64,000 nucleotides of DNA from Labia minor (GCA_963082975.1 OY720348.1:20079146-20143145); one strand, 5' to 3'. Positions 11,404 to 25,290 are shown, counted from the stretch's first letter. The notes: generated by a model not told the origin, from the letters alone. Made by a program: numbers and translations.

Positions 11404-14400
11404 TGAAATTCATTCATTTCCTTTGAAATTTGGGAGAAGAAAAAATAAGTCTAATGATATAGATAATTTTTTAAAATATTCCATGTCCTCCTTCCGCCCA
11501 CTCACACTTAGGAATTGATATTATTTATAATTAACAAATCGTTTTATATATATATTTGGAAACGAAGATATTTTTATTATCAAAAAGACTAGAAAAATTG
11601 AAAATAATAAATATTTATCAAATATTGCGTTATGTCGTTTGATCAAATTTATGTGAGGGCAATTTAAAACGGATTCACTGATCTTATTTATTATTATTCG
11701 TATGACTTATTTATTGGGGTATTCCTACTGCCTTGGTCATTATCATGTTTTTTGAGGCCAATATATTACTTAAATTTAAATTGATGATCATCTTCAATGT
11801 AATGAAAAGTTAAGATTTTATTTATAATTAATTAAGTATATCGATTAACTATAATAATAGTTCTGAATTATACAATAATTCTTTTGAAATTTTAACCAAA
11901 TAAAATTATTATGGTATAAAAAACAATCATATCAAGGTATTGTTTGTGATTTAAATAATATATAAATATACTACAATATGATGAAAATTTATAAACAATT
12001 CTATATAGGAATAGTAAAATTTGAATCGTTTTAAATATATATAACATATATGTATAATAATAATATATTATTAATTTCTTAATGCAAAAGGCCTAATAAT
12101 ATAAATATATTTTAAATATATTTATTAATTTCTATATAAAAAAAAACAATTGAATGCTAGCTAACTTTTGGGATATTATATTTCAAATTCCATTTACAAA
12201 ATAATTTATTAAAATATGTGATATCATTTTAATATATATATTTATATATATATATAAAATTTTTAAAAAAAGCCCTAACTGGGAAAAGAATCAGTTGGCA
12301 ATATTTTAAATTTTTTAATATAATATCGAACAATTTCATTTTATTTTTAATCATATTATTATTCATTTTATTTTTTCATTTCCACATCATTGTTTTCTAT
12401 TATTATTTTATATATAAAATTTTAATGGATTGTTCCTTTATTTCCGTAATTATAAAAAAGGTGAGTGAGTCTATTGTCTTTTTACTATGATAGATTATTT
12501 TCATCTGTTTTTTCTAGTCATTTTACTGAACTAATTAATTTAATGATTCCTATTTAGTTTTAATAAGCTGAAAATATTTTTATTTAAATTTTTGTATCAA
12601 ATTCTTACATGATAGGATAAAATTGAGAGATTATATCTATTAAGACCTTATAATAGAGAAATGTCAGAAATTAGGTTGCGAATTTTAAATATATATAAAT
12701 ATTTATTACGAGTATATACATAAATATATATATATATTTAAAAAAAAATTTAATTATACATTTTGTAAGATACTTTTTAAAATATCGATATTAACTATTA
12801 TTTTTTTATATATAAAAATATTTGTTTTTAATCAACATATAAAAGAACACATAAAAAAATATAATAATAATATTAAAATAAAATGAAATTGTTATTAAAT
12901 TAATATTTTAATTATTTTTATTAATTCGAAAACAAGAAAAAAATAATTTTAATTTAATTAAATATTAGTATAATCATTTTAAATTAATTATCGATTTATA
13001 AGTCGATATTTTTCATTGAATAATTCATTTGGATCTAGTTATTATATATATAATGAATTATATATAACAAAATCTCATATTTTGTGGTATAATCGACAGA
13101 ACTAAAACTAATCAATTGTATTTCTGCTGGTTAGTTATTTAATCGCCGAATTGTTATAATTATTATATTACTAATTCTCACCACAAAATTATGAAATCTA
13201 GTCTTTGCCATATATAATTTTCATATATAATGTAACATTCAAAAAATAATGTTTTTTATTTATTTATTGAATGAAATGATTAGCTTACATTTATTTATGA
13301 TTTCTTAATTATTATCTTGCCAAATTTTAATTATATAAAAAATATATAGTGCTCGTCATAAATTGACTCTAATCGACCTCAATCTGAAATAGAGATTAAA
13401 CTTAGAATTCATATATTTTAACATTATAAAACATAAAATTATATTCTCTTTATTAGTAATTATATTTTATACTTAATCATCATTATTTTTATTTTTTAAG
13501 GAGTCATTCTTTAATAAAATTTCGGTGAGAAATACTTATGCCGAAAGGAAAGTAATTTTTTTTTTAATTTTAATATTTTTACTATTTTTTTTTTTTTGTT
13601 TTTTTGTTTTTTGTTTTTTTTTGATCCAATTTTTCTTAATACTCAATCTAGTAAATAGCTAGCATAGGAAATATATTAGAGTAAATTGTACTAGATAAGT
13701 ATCTTGGTCATACTTGGGAATTATATTCACTTGATTTAATCAAATATTTATTTGGATTTTTTTTTTAAATCGCCTAAAAACATAATAAGGGGTTCGATTT
13801 TGCCCAGGCAGATAGGAAAAAAACATATTTTTTAGACAAAGATAATGAAAGATCAGTGGAGGACTAAAAGGAAATATGATATTTGGCAATTTATTTCTTT
13901 TGACTAAATTTCTATCCTCTTCCTAAACTTCTAATTATTTCCCACTTTCCAACAAAAGTACAAACGCGTAAGTGCCTATGCACTAGAAATTTTTGGACTC
14001 AACGAAAATGTATCGAGGATTGGTAAAAAAAAAATACTATCTGTAATTGTAAAATTTTTATTTATAAAAATTTTGAACAACTTGCAATAATTCTTTAAAT
14101 TAAATTATTGTATATAATTTAAATTAAAATTATTGTTTTCCAATTATTTTAATTAAAAAAAAAAAAATAAATAAATTATTTATAAATAAAGAATATAAAC
14201 GAAAAAAAAAATTTGATTTTTTTTTATTTTTAATCCATAAATGCAATTTAGAAAATATTTTTTTCGATGCATAAACTCCCAATCAGCTGCTCATAATATT
14301 TGCTTGTTTAAATTAAAATGTAATGATTTGTTTGAAAAGTTTGACTGAGACTTGAATTTTTTTTTTTTTTTTTTTATTAAATGAAAAAGTTAATTTCACA

Positions 14401-15057
14401 TTGATTAAATTGTTACTAATTTCAAGTTGGTTTGATATTAAATATCTATTAGGATAACAATGAAACTCATTTTTTTAGTGTATATTTAATAAAGATTGCT
14501 TCACAAAATTTTTTTTTTGCATTTATAGAAGAAAATGAGCTCACATTATTATTTTTATAATTTTATAGATATATTAATTATTAGAGAATATTTACAAATA
14601 ATACCTTTACTAATTCAAAAACGTAATAATTTATATTATCTATGTCATTAATTATGATTTATTATCAAATTCAATTTAATTTGAAATATCATTATTATAT
14701 TCTTGAATATTAGTTTTTGAAAGATTAAAATTACAAACATTGGGCTTATTCTCTTTCTCGTGTTAGTAAGTGATTAAGAAAGAAAATTTATTCTTCTATT
14801 ATCATCAAAACTGCAATAGAAATGATCAACATCTTCAAACAGTGTAAGGTAAGTTAATTTTAATTTATTCAAAAAAAGATCAATGTCATTAATATAATTT
14901 CATCCTTATAAGTTTCTAATTAATTCATAAGATCATTCATATATAAAAATGGTTATAATTAGATTTTGAAATATTTACCTGCAATAAATATTAAATAATA
15001 TAATTCGATGAGCAAATGTCTCCAATTAAAGCGACAGACATTAAAAGATTATTTTCG

Positions 15058-15582
15058 TAATTATTCAAATTAGTCTTTATGTCATGGATTTGGATAAAAC
15101 ATTACCAGTGGGTTCCTTTTTTAATTCCAAATCAACTTTTCTTAAGCAATTTTTGCGGGTGGTTTCTAGTTTAAGAGATAAAAAGGATTAAAGTTTCACA
15201 GATTAGCTTATTGTGACCCTTGAAATATGATGTCATTAATTGATGTTTTATTAACTAATTCTCACTTATTTCTAATTTTTGGTTCAGTTTGAATATAGGG
15301 AAATTATTTAATTAATTATTTTTTTAATTTTTCTATATCTAATCTGAACTGAACTCCCTCCCCCGAAAATTAGTGGAGCCCTCTGATGGTCAAATTAATA
15401 AAACATGGTAGCGAAATAGAATATCAATGGATTTATATAGAAATTTTAATCCTTTTTATCTCGGATACTAGAAGCGACCCGCAAAAATTGCATAAGAAAA
15501 GTTTATTTGGAATTAAAAAAGCAACCCACTGGTAAAGTGTTATCCAAATCCATGACATAAAGTCTAATTTGAATAATTATTC
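15058..15582. mobile_element. Fold-back element with about 140-bp inverted arms
   Basis: The left arm (about 15,058-15,200) and right arm (about 15,440-15,582) are near-identical reverse complements. Both begin TAATTATTCAAATTAG and carry ATGTCATGGATTTGGATAA, CAGTGGGTT, AATTCCAAAT and AATTTTTGCGGGT. About 240 bp of unrelated DNA lies between them. No ORF. A shorter diverged relative lies inside the hAT element at 19,768-19,952. Confidence 0.85.
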
Positions 15583-16220
15583 TTTTAAAAACAAAAAAAA
15601 AAAAAAAAATGTTTCTAAATCAATTGCCCTGTTAAACAAATTTATTGTTTGAAAATCGATAAAAAATCAAATTGATTGGAAAATATATTAACACATAAAT
15701 TAATTCTTCTAAACACAAAAAAAAAATACATTTTAAAAATCAAAATTAATTTTATCAGACACAAAAAAAAAACATTCTAAGAAATAATTCAAGTTTTTTT
15801 CATTTAACGAACAAAAAAACACTTCTCTAACGTCATTTGTTGTCCTTAACCGATCGTTTTAAGTTTGGAATTAGATAGAATTCTTGTTTTCTGAAAGGCG
15901 TACGTTGTCTTACAATAAATAAACCAATTGAGGGACCTTGGACGCCTGAAGCAGAACACCTATTAGCGTACGTTAACCTAATTATTAATTAATTATTTTA
16001 CAATTTCATATTTTAAATTACGAATTTTGTGATTGCTGTGAAAGATGAATAATAATAGAGCTCATCAACGTCTCTTTGAATCCTCATCAAGTAAAAAAAA
16101 TTATTAAAATAGTTTCATCTATTTCAAATTGTTTTGTGAATACTATTTTGTCTATCCATCTTGTATATATATTTATCTTTTTATTTTTTAATTATAATCA
16201 AAATTTCATTTCACTTATAT

Positions 16221-16532
16221 CAGCGGTCGGGGAACCGGGGTAAATTACCCCAAATGGGGTAAAAATAAAATTTTTGGGAGTAAAAATGGAACTTTTGTGA
16301 GTAAAAGTATACATATTTTTAATTTGCCATTTTATAAACCTGTTAGTATTTTTACAAATTAAATTTTTAGTTATTGTTTTCATTTCAAAATTATCATGGG
16401 GGGCTATAATAGGAAAGATTCTAAAAAGAGGCGATTTCGTTTTGTTTTATTTTTTTGCTCTTCACCATGGGGTAATATCAACTTACACTAAAATAATTTG
16501 GGGTAATGATTAAAAAAGTTCCCCGACCGCTG
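16221..16532. mobile_element. hAT-type MITE, 312 bp, with perfect 8-bp target duplication
   Basis: Perfect 15-bp inverted termini CAGCGGTCGGGGAAC, flanked on both sides by ACTTATAT (16,213-16,220 and 16,533-16,540). Internal GGGGTAAA and CCATGGGGTAAT repeats; no transposase. The exact TSD suggests fairly recent insertion. Confidence 0.93.
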
Positions 16533-17103
16533 ACTTATATCCTTGGATCATTGGGGTAGGTGTTGGTGGTTGTACAAAATTAAATTGGTCTGAAATAACA
16601 TTTTAAGATTGTGTATATAAAAACTTAATTTGTTTTGTGTAAAGTATACACTAGAGGCAAAATAAATTAATGCTACTACATTATTTTAAGAAAAATATTT
16701 CACTACGATGTTTCAGAAACTTGTTCATTAAACTTTGTAAAATCAAAAAAAAAATATATATATATCCTCCTATGTCATATTCATTTCTTTTTTTTTTTGA
16801 ATTTTAATTATTTCTTTTGATATTAAAAAAATAAATAATTTATATTTATTTGTATTCATCTTTTTTATTTCTTATCAATTTTAGCTTATTTATTTTATAA
16901 ATTAGCTAATAAAAATAAAATCATTTGTTTGTGTATATGTAGCCATTAATTTACATATGTCCTTCCCCATGAAGATTTTTTTTTTATTGAAATACCTTTT
17001 AAATAAAAGAATTTAATAATTGAACAAAAAATATAAGGTTCATAATAATTTTAAGATATTTGAAAACTGAACATTCATATATATATATATAATTATATAT
17101 ATT

Positions 17104-17171
17104 CCATATAATTATATATAAATATATATATAAATATATATAATTATATATAATTATATATAATTATATGG
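17104..17171. repeat. AT palindrome
   Basis: CCATATAATTATATATA at left is mirrored by TATATATAATTATATGG at right, giving a cruciform-capable palindrome of pure A/T apart from its ends. Confidence 0.7.
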
Positions 17172-17609
17172 AAATATTGACTTACGAAATTGGGGTGGCT
17201 GCCTCCCTTGAGCTAGGGGAACTTGTACCCCCTCGCCCTGCCGAGCTTTTCGATTTTTATTAAATATTTATTATTATTGATATCAATTAAATTGCACAAT
17301 TTTTTTTTTCTATTGAAATTTTAAAATTTAAAAATATTTTATAAATTTCAGTTATATTAATTCTGAAAAGGGAGGAATATAACCTCAAAATTTCAACTTT
17401 GTCCAGATCAAATTGATAAGAATTATAAGCGTAAAAATAATCAAAATCTGAAATATTAATATATCCACTGGTATTATATATATTGGTTATGTTTATATAT
17501 ATCAAATTGAAATTTTTGAGGGTGAGGGATTAAAAAAATATTTATTTATAAAATAAATATATATAATATACTTAATAAATATTTATAAATGTATATATAT
17601 ATATGTATA

Positions 17610-18277
17610 GTACCTGGTTCACCGAGCCGCCGCTCAGTCATTAAAAAAAATTATTCCTTATCGGGTTTGGCTGGTAATATTAATATCTGGTTCACCGAGC
17701 TGCCGTTCAAATAATTTAAAAGAACATAAATTAAACAAAAATAGTAATAAAACATGCAACCCTTAAACTTACGTATTAATGCACTGAAAGACAAAAAAAT
17801 ATGGCATGTGGATATAACATAATATATTATTTCGTAATTTTATTTTATTTATATTTATGATATTTTGTATTTAAGGAAGCACTGTCTGACGTAGTTGCTG
17901 ACGTCATTTAAATACCTATTTTAAATTAAGAAAAAAACTAATAAACGTTCTGAAACAATTTCAAATAATATAAAAAGAACGTATTAATGCACTGAAAGAC
18001 AGATATGGATACAACATAAATATTTTTTATTTTATTTTATTTATAATATTTTGTATTTAAGGAAGCGTTGTTTGACGTAGTTGCTGGCGTCATTTAAATT
18101 TCCAATTTCAAATTAAGAAAAAACTAACAAAGTTGATTCTTCCTGAGGCTGAAACCAATACAGATCGATTTTTCTTTATAAAAATTATCTATGGTGTGAA
18201 TTTCAAAAAAATATTTCAAAAATACAAATATATATACAATTTTTGCTAGTATAATAAGATAAGAAATATATATATAT
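17610..18277 (+). repeat. Interspersed repeat family B, copy 1
   Basis: Begins TACCTGGTTCACCGAGCCGC. Later blocks: TATTAATGCACTGAAAGACA, TTTGTATTTAAGGAAGC, a GACGTCATTTAAAT block, AACCAATACAGATCGATTTT and TATGGTGTGAATTTCA. The start motif is repeated at about 17,684, and the block from TATTAATGCACTG to AATTAAGAAAAAAC occurs twice (about 17,775-17,940 and 17,982-18,125), so this copy contains an internal duplication. No ORF; family not recognised. Confidence 0.8.
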
Positions 18278-18379
18278 GTTAATTGAATTTTAAAATGATA
18301 CTTGTTTTCACATTAATTGATTTGATTGATTGGCGATGTTCTGAAAGGAAATGTAATCTAGTAACTTACATATCATTAT

Positions 18380-18712
18380 TCAAAACTTGAAGGTAAATAA
18401 TCTTTCAATGGGGAAGTTGAGGGGGGAGGTAACGAACCTCCCCATTTGCATGAGTGACGCACAGCTCAAGGACCTTCTACTCTCCTCATCACTTGTTGTC
18501 ATTTGTTGAATTGAACTGGAGAAGGGATTCTGGTGATCTAAGTTGTCGGTGACCCTCAGTAGTGGTCTGGCAGCATCAAGGTAGGTGTCTGCGAACCCCT
18601 TTCTAGGACAGGAGTAGTCACCCAACAATGTATGTTTTGCTACCCTGCACCTATGACAATTCAATCCAATGATTGCTCTTTCCACTTTTGAGCCTGAACA
18701 AATCCCCTCCAC
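18380..18712 (-). pseudogene. 110-codon ORF with a zinc-knuckle-like motif, possible retroelement fragment
   Basis: An open frame with far lower AT content than its surroundings. It carries CHRCRVAKHTLLGDYSCP, a Cys-Cys-His-Cys spacing (CX2CX4HX8C) loosely like the nucleic-acid-binding knuckles of gag or LINE ORF1 proteins. No other family motif, neighbouring exon or promoter was recognised. It could equally be a captured exon or chance. Confidence 0.25.
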
Positions 18713-19374
18713 CTTTACTGAAAAACCTAATAATTTAACTTTTGCATGTATTTATATTAACAATTTTAACTAATTTTATTATTGGTATGAGATGCTAATT
18801 ATTTTTTTAAAACAATGCTTAATCTTTTTTCTAAAAATTAATAGAAAATAACATTTATTCGTACAAATCAACAAAAAAAAAAAAAAAAAAAATTATAATG
18901 GAAATTGAAGATATATTCTTAAAATTTTTTAAATTTGTATTTTATTTTAAAATATAATTGATTGCTTATATATGATAATTATTAGGTAAAATGAGTTAAA
19001 ATATATTCCTTTTTTTTATCAATTGAAATTCAATTATAATTAAAAAAATAATTTATAAATTGAATTTACTATGCATTAGATTTGATTATTTTATTATACT
19101 ATAGTTTCAGTTGTTTGATTATATAAAATGAATGTTTGAATAGCAACATAATCAGCATAGACGAATGATATTTTTATTGTTTATTTGTTTAGCGGCTTAA
19201 TTAAGTGATTGGAATAAATTAACGCATCAACTTGTTTAAAAAAACAAACAAAATAAATTGTAAACTTCGATTCAAAGTTGAAACTATAAAAATAAAATTT
19301 ACAAAACACACAATAAATTGTATAGACAATGTATACATTTTTATTTATGTTCAATAAATGTTTATGCTCTAACC

Positions 19375-20103
19375 CAGTGTTTCCTTAACTTTTTAATGCT
19401 ATGCCCCACCTAAGTCCTTCTAAAATTCTTATGACCCCCCCTCTCTCTCTATGTAACATATACATAATTTTTAATATTAAATAATTGATTTGTTCAATTA
19501 AGAAACTTAAATGATAGGTTTTAGAAAGAAATCACTAGAAAATTGTTAACGAAACACAGTAAGTAAATTTTCAAAACATATAATGAAAAACTATTATTGA
19601 AATTTGAATTAATTTTAATAAAAAATTTTCTATAATAATTTAATATTTTAATTTAGTTATTTTAATTTAGTGAGATTCTTGATGGACAGAGATTTTATGT
19701 TAGATTCCAAATTGGTTAACTTCAGTCTCAAGTCTCCCCGTTCTGTTATATCCAGACGATTTTTTTTTGGTAATTGTTTAGTCTAACCAATGTATCATTA
19801 ATTTGGATAAAACTTTATCAATAAATTCCTTTTTTGATTCAAAACAAACTTTCTTATCTCGTAAACTACAAGCGACCGCCACATACTTCTTAAGGAATTT
19901 ACTGGTAAAGTTTTATCAAAGTCCATCATACATCGGTTAGACTAAACAATTACCTCTTTTTTTTCCATTAAATCATTTACTGTACTTATTTAAATGGCCC
20001 TGAGCAAAAGTGTTAATCTCATATCGAGTCCATTTTCGAATTGCCCCGCTTTACAATCAAATTGCACCCCTGTGGGGAGTGGACCCCACTTTGGGAAACA
20101 CTG
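19375..20103. mobile_element. hAT-type element, 729 bp, with a nested fold-back
   Basis: Ends CAGTGTTTCC and GGGAAACACTG are the typical hAT pattern. Flanking 8-mers CTCTAACC (19,367-19,374) and CTCCAACC (20,104-20,111) match at 7/8. No transposase. A fold-back relative of the 15-kb element sits inside at 19,768-19,952. Confidence 0.85.
19768..19952. mobile_element. Short fold-back element nested in the hAT element
   Basis: The arms are inverted copies: TAATTGTTTAGTCTAACCAA at left and TTGGTTAGACTAAACAATTA-like at right, each followed inward by TTTGGATAAAACTTTA-type sequence. These blocks resemble the arms at 15,058-15,582, so it is probably the same family. Confidence 0.75.
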
Positions 20104-20321
20104 CTCCAACCAAAATAGAACATACACACCTATTTTAAATAATAAATATCACAGTGTATGTTTTAACAGAAAACAGGGATGTAATAATCACTTTTACTAA
20201 TTTATGAAATTGATTCTTTAAGAATCAATTAAAATTGTAAATTTTATTAAAAGAATAGTTCAGAAATGAATTTATACATATTTATATATTTATATTAATT
20301 GGAAATCAATTGTTTGGTCTC

Positions 20322-20586
20322 CAGTGGTGTATTGGAAGGGGAATGCGGGGGAACGACGTTCCCTTACCTTTTTTCAGAACCCGAACGCGTCCCAGTACTT
20401 TTTCATGTCCCGATAATTCCCACTTAAATCTACTGTTTGAATTTCTTTTGTGTTCGTTAATATTTTGTATAGTAGGAATAAGAAAAAATAAAAACTTATA
20501 TGAAAAAAAATAGTTTGCTGTAAATAGGACTTTTTTTTGCTCCCACTATGCGTTCCCTTACTTCTTATTTTATCAATACATCACTG
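20322..20586. mobile_element. hAT-type MITE, 265 bp
   Basis: Inverted ends CAGTGGTGTATTG and CAATACATCACTG (12/13). Flanking 8-mers TTGGTCTC (20,314-20,321) and TTTGTCTC (20,587-20,594) match at 7/8. Both halves carry GCGTTCCCTTAC-like blocks. No transposase. Confidence 0.85.
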
Positions 20587-21745
20587 TTTGTCTCTCAATA
20601 AATTTTATTTTAACAAGACAGTCGATTATCTTTTTTAAATAACTATAGATAAATACCTATTGCAACATTGCCAAAAAAAAAATTGAATGTGTACTTTCGA
20701 GAAGGTCAAAATATAAAAAAAAACAAAAAAAAAAAATTGGAATGATAATTAGAAGAACATAAAATTGATTGAATTTTTACAAATGTTCACTAGGAGATTA
20801 TTTTTCAATTTTCTTTTCTAATTAATGAATACCTCAGTTATTTATTGCAATAAATGTTGATTGCAATCCAAAAGTCAATTGCATTTTTGCCTTGAACTTA
20901 CGATCATTGAGATTTGTCATTTATTCATCAACCTCCGATAAGTTTTTATTTATTTTAATTTTTTTTTTTTTTCATTATTATTATTATATAAATAAAAGAT
21001 AAAATGTAGAAAAAATATAAATACCATTGCACAATCAATAGACAAGCTTTTTAATAATAATTTAGTACATATCGTCCTTGAATTATTAAATGTTTTGATA
21101 ATAATTGACTAAATGTAAATCACATATTATATTTAAACTCGATTCAACATATAGTTGTTCTTAACAAATACAACGTTAACATAGTTAAGTTGTTAAGTAA
21201 TATTTTTTATTTTTTTTTTTTTTTTGAATTAGTTATTAAAAAAAACAGAATATGTAAGTAAAAATAATTATAATTTTTATTTTAATATTTTAATTTAACA
21301 TATACATACTTGTGTGTTTACTAATACACTTAACATAAATAAAGATATAATAAAGATAATTTCTAGAATATAATATAAAAATTGTGAATATGATATAAAT
21401 AGATAAGTCTATTCTCAGTTTTTTTTTTTATGACAATTCTTTCGAAAACACAAATCTTCTTGATATTCTTTGATTTATATTATTGATTTATTTATTCTCT
21501 TTGAGCTCAGTAATTTCTATCAAAACATTTTAAAATTTAAAAATATTTTATTTTTTGACATAATTTTCAATCTATAATAATTCTTTAAATTTAAATTATT
21601 TCACAAAATTCATTATTTTAAATATTTATTACAAAATTATTTATTTCTCAAAGGAGTTTACAGTTAAATACTTTGTTTCATTTGATTTTATTATTGTTAT
21701 TAATCTTTTTTTTATTATAATCTATTTTTAATTATTATTAATTTA

Positions 21746-21749
<4 letters not shown>

Positions 21750-21781
<32 letters not shown>
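21750..21781. repeat. (TA)n microsatellite
   Basis: Uninterrupted TA run. Confidence 0.95.
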
Positions 21782-21785
<4 letters not shown>

Positions 21786-22687
21786 TAAACTATTTATAAC
21801 CCTATTAAGTTAGCAGTTCATTAAAAGTATCGTTGTTATATGATATCCATATATATTATTTAATATTTCTATAATAAGTAGATATTGTTTTATGTTACGT
21901 TAGAAATATTTAATAATAAAAAAGAACAAGCCGTTCTAAAGCTAAACATATACGGTTAGTATATTTTAAATTCTTTTATTTCAAATAATTTAATTTAATA
22001 ATGTAATTATTGTTTTATTAATCCTTCTAATATTTCGGAAAATTTAACTAACCTTTTTTCAAATAATAATCCTATAGAAATATTTCTTTGAAAATTCTAA
22101 ATTAGGCTTCAGAATTGTTCGTGCCTGTCTGTTTCATTGTACGAAAATATTGTAAAGTTTCACAAATTTCATGGTCGAATTGAGAATATAGAGGTTATTA
22201 AAAAAAAACTATTTAAAAACCTAGAAATGAGTGTTTGGTAGAGAATACATTGGGAATTATGTGTGTATTCGAGTGATTACAAGTTATGAACTATATAACT
22301 ATATTACTATATAATTGTTCTCGGAACGAGTTTTGAATAGGCCCATGTGTTTACTCAAAGTTAAGGTAGGCATTCGTGGAGCAAAATAAATGGATTCAGT
22401 TCCTTCCCTGCATTGAATATATTCCGAATAAGTTTAGGACAAGCGTTTTAGCAGGATTAAAAAACCTGTGCATGTATATTTTTCAATTAAATCATTTTTG
22501 CATAAAATTGGATTAGTTTTAAAAATACACTCATGGATAAAATTAGAGAAACAAACAAAAAAATATAATTCGTTTGAAATTCACTCTTATATATTTAAAT
22601 TTCTTACTTGGTTTGTTAAAATATTATTTTAAATCTCTTTTTAATTCAAAAAGTCAGTTATTTTTTTTTAAAAGACTGATATTTTTA

Positions 22688-23226
22688 TAATAACTTATCT
22701 TATTATACTAACAAAAATTGTATATATATATATATATATTTGTATTTTTGAAATATTAAACAGCTCGAAGGATTTTTTTGAAATTCACACCTTAGATAAT
22801 ATTTATAAAGAAAAATCGATCTGTATAGATTTTAGTATAATCTTTGTTAGTTTTTTCTTAATCTAAAATAGGAATTTTAATATTAAAAAACATGGCCCCG
22901 GATTTCGCTTCCTTAAATACAAAATATTATAAATAAAATAAAAAATATTTATTTTAATAATATTTTGTTATCAAATTATGAAATATATATTATGTTATAT
23001 CCACAGGCCATACTTTTCTGTCTTTGAGTGCATTAATACGTACGTTTAAGGGCTGTATGTTTTATGACTTTTTTTTAAATTATGTTCTTTTAATTTATTT
23101 GAAATTATTTCATATATTTTGTTGTTTATTTATTTATTTTAAATAACACTCTTAATCTTAAATAATCATAGTTCATAAGGAATATTTTTTTTTAAGTACC
23201 GAACGACGGCTCGGTGAACCAGGTAC
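22688..23226 (-). repeat. Interspersed repeat family B, copy 2
   Basis: Inverted relative to the copies at 17.6 and 47.9 kb. It ends at right in GCTCGGTGAACCAGGTAC. It contains reverse complements of the AACCAATACAGATCG-like, TATTAATGCACTC and AAGGAAGC blocks, without the internal duplication of copy 1. Confidence 0.8.
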
Positions 23227-23752
23227 TTTATATTATTAGTGAATGTTTATTGAAGGTGTAATCAGTTTCCTATGGAGAAGGATAGCCACTATGTCAGAAA
23301 CACACACTCACACACACAGTATTTTATTACAATTTTTTTTAATCTTATATATTTCTTTCACATTCACACCATTCTAAATTAGCAGATAAATAATAAAAAT
23401 GTCATTTTTCAAAATCATTTAATATCCATCTAATCAATTTGTACAGAATGTTCTTCAAACAATTTTCAGGCATGCTAATCAATGTTTTATTAAATATTTT
23501 ATATTATATTTTTTTGAATAAAAATAGAGTTAACTAATAAATCAATGAATAAAATAAATAAAATAATATTAATAAAATAAATATTAATTTAAAAATAATT
23601 TAAATAAATAGTCTATTATTAGCTTTTCAATATAATGTTTCATACTAAACGTGTATATTTGGTTACTTATTTCATGGAATAAACTATAAAACAAAATAAT
23701 TTAATCAAATATTTAAGCATTATTTCATCAGTTTTTTGTTTTTTTTTTTCTT

Positions 23753-24109
23753 ATGATGAGATCAATGTTCAAAACTGTCCAACTGAATACCATTTCATGC
23801 AATAAAAGATCCTATAAATTATTATCTAGTAATATTATTATATCGACAAGTAGTGGAGTATTTATTTTGGGGTATGTTTTGGAGGGTGAAAAAAATACAA
23901 CCCTGACAAGCACCCTGATTTGTTGGATGATGTCGTTGATGATTGTCTGCGTAGTTGCCTTTGCTTATCCCTGCGGCCATTCCGAGCGATTCTCCCTGAC
24001 CGCATTTAACAGCACTTTTAGAAGGTTAACAGCAATCGGAACTTCAAGCAATTATTCATTGAAGGCCCTAGGATCTTTTCAGACATCTTCTCAACAATTG
24101 GTCTACTAA
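23753..24109 (+). other. 118-codon open frame, unrecognised, doubtful gene
   Basis: A less AT-rich stretch with an ATG-started frame containing one possible hydrophobic segment (TSTLICWMMSLMIVCVVAFA). No family similarity, splice partner, promoter or poly(A) signal was recognised. It could be a fragment of a mobile element or chance in a patch of more balanced composition. Confidence 0.15.
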
Positions 24110-24365
24110 ATAGGATTCATTACGATTTACGATAATGAAAGAGTCTACCATCAACAACTCAAATATTAAATACTCAAGATTAATAAGTAGGATTTAAAAT
24201 TGCATGATGATTATGATTAAATTCCATAATCAATTATCCCCACAAATTATAACTTATTTTACAAAACCAGTTTAGTACAAGTCTAATTAGTAATTAAAAA
24301 TTGTAAACGAAAGTATCAAAAAAAAAAAATAGGTTTTCTCTATTTGGTAAATAATACTACTAAAT

Positions 24366-24420
24366 ACACACACACACACACACACACACACAGAGAGAGA
24401 CAGACAGACAGACATACAGA
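24366..24420. repeat. Compound (CA)n / (GA)n / (CAGA)n microsatellite
   Basis: A CA run of about 27 bases passes into GAGAGA and then CAGACAGACAGACA. Confidence 0.95.
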
Positions 24421-25126
24421 ATTTTTTTCTGATTACAATTTATTTTTGATCAGTTTTATATTATATTTGTAAAATTGTTTTTGCTTTTAAGGAAAAAATA
24501 TAATAATTCTTATGTATTTTCTTTGATATTTACAATATCACTTGAAATGGTCTGAAAAAAAATTTATCTTGAAAGATATTTAATAAATATGTGTGAATAT
24601 CCATTTTTTACTTTTCATCAAAAAATTTAGAAAATTTTTTGAGAGTAAAAGTATATTATAATCCCGTAATAATACCGATATGTGGTTTTAGACAGATCTC
24701 CACGTTTCAAGTCATTCTGATTCCAAAAATTTGACATATGTGTGTATGTATGTGTGTGTTCTTTCCCCACCATATTATTCTGCTTGACCTTACACTTTGC
24801 TTTTAATTGTTCAATCAACTTTTGTTTTTCAATAATTTTTTTACCATAATTCGATTCTTTTTATTAATGGATTTCAAATCATTTTTAATAGGTAATATTT
24901 TTTATATAATTTTATATAAAATTTTTTAAAATATACTTCTTTTTAAAATATTTTACTCTTAAAACATTTTTTTTTAAATATATTTAGAAAGATGATAACC
25001 AATGAAAACAAATATATTTAGACTACCGTACATATCGATTGTAAAGTCATATGGGGGTTATCATATATATTTAACTGTTTTTTATTTTTATAATTATAAT
25101 TATTTATAACGTTTTTATCAACATCC

Positions 25127-25290
25127 TTCTGCCTGTCTGCCTGCCTGTCTGTCTTATGACAAATTGCAATAGATTTTTTATCAACTTTAAATTGAGATAG
25201 ACTTTTGAAAATTTTTATAGATATTTCAATGGATCCCTAGAGGTAGAGAAATATAATTGAATTATAATTAATTAATTGTAATGTAATTAG
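25127..25290 (+). repeat. Repeat shared with 44.45 kb
   Basis: A CTGCCTGTCTGTCTTATGAC start, then AACTTTAAATTGAGATAGAC, TTTCAATGGATCCCTAGA and AATATAATTGAATTATAATT. All recur in order at about 44,448-44,595. Confidence 0.8.
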
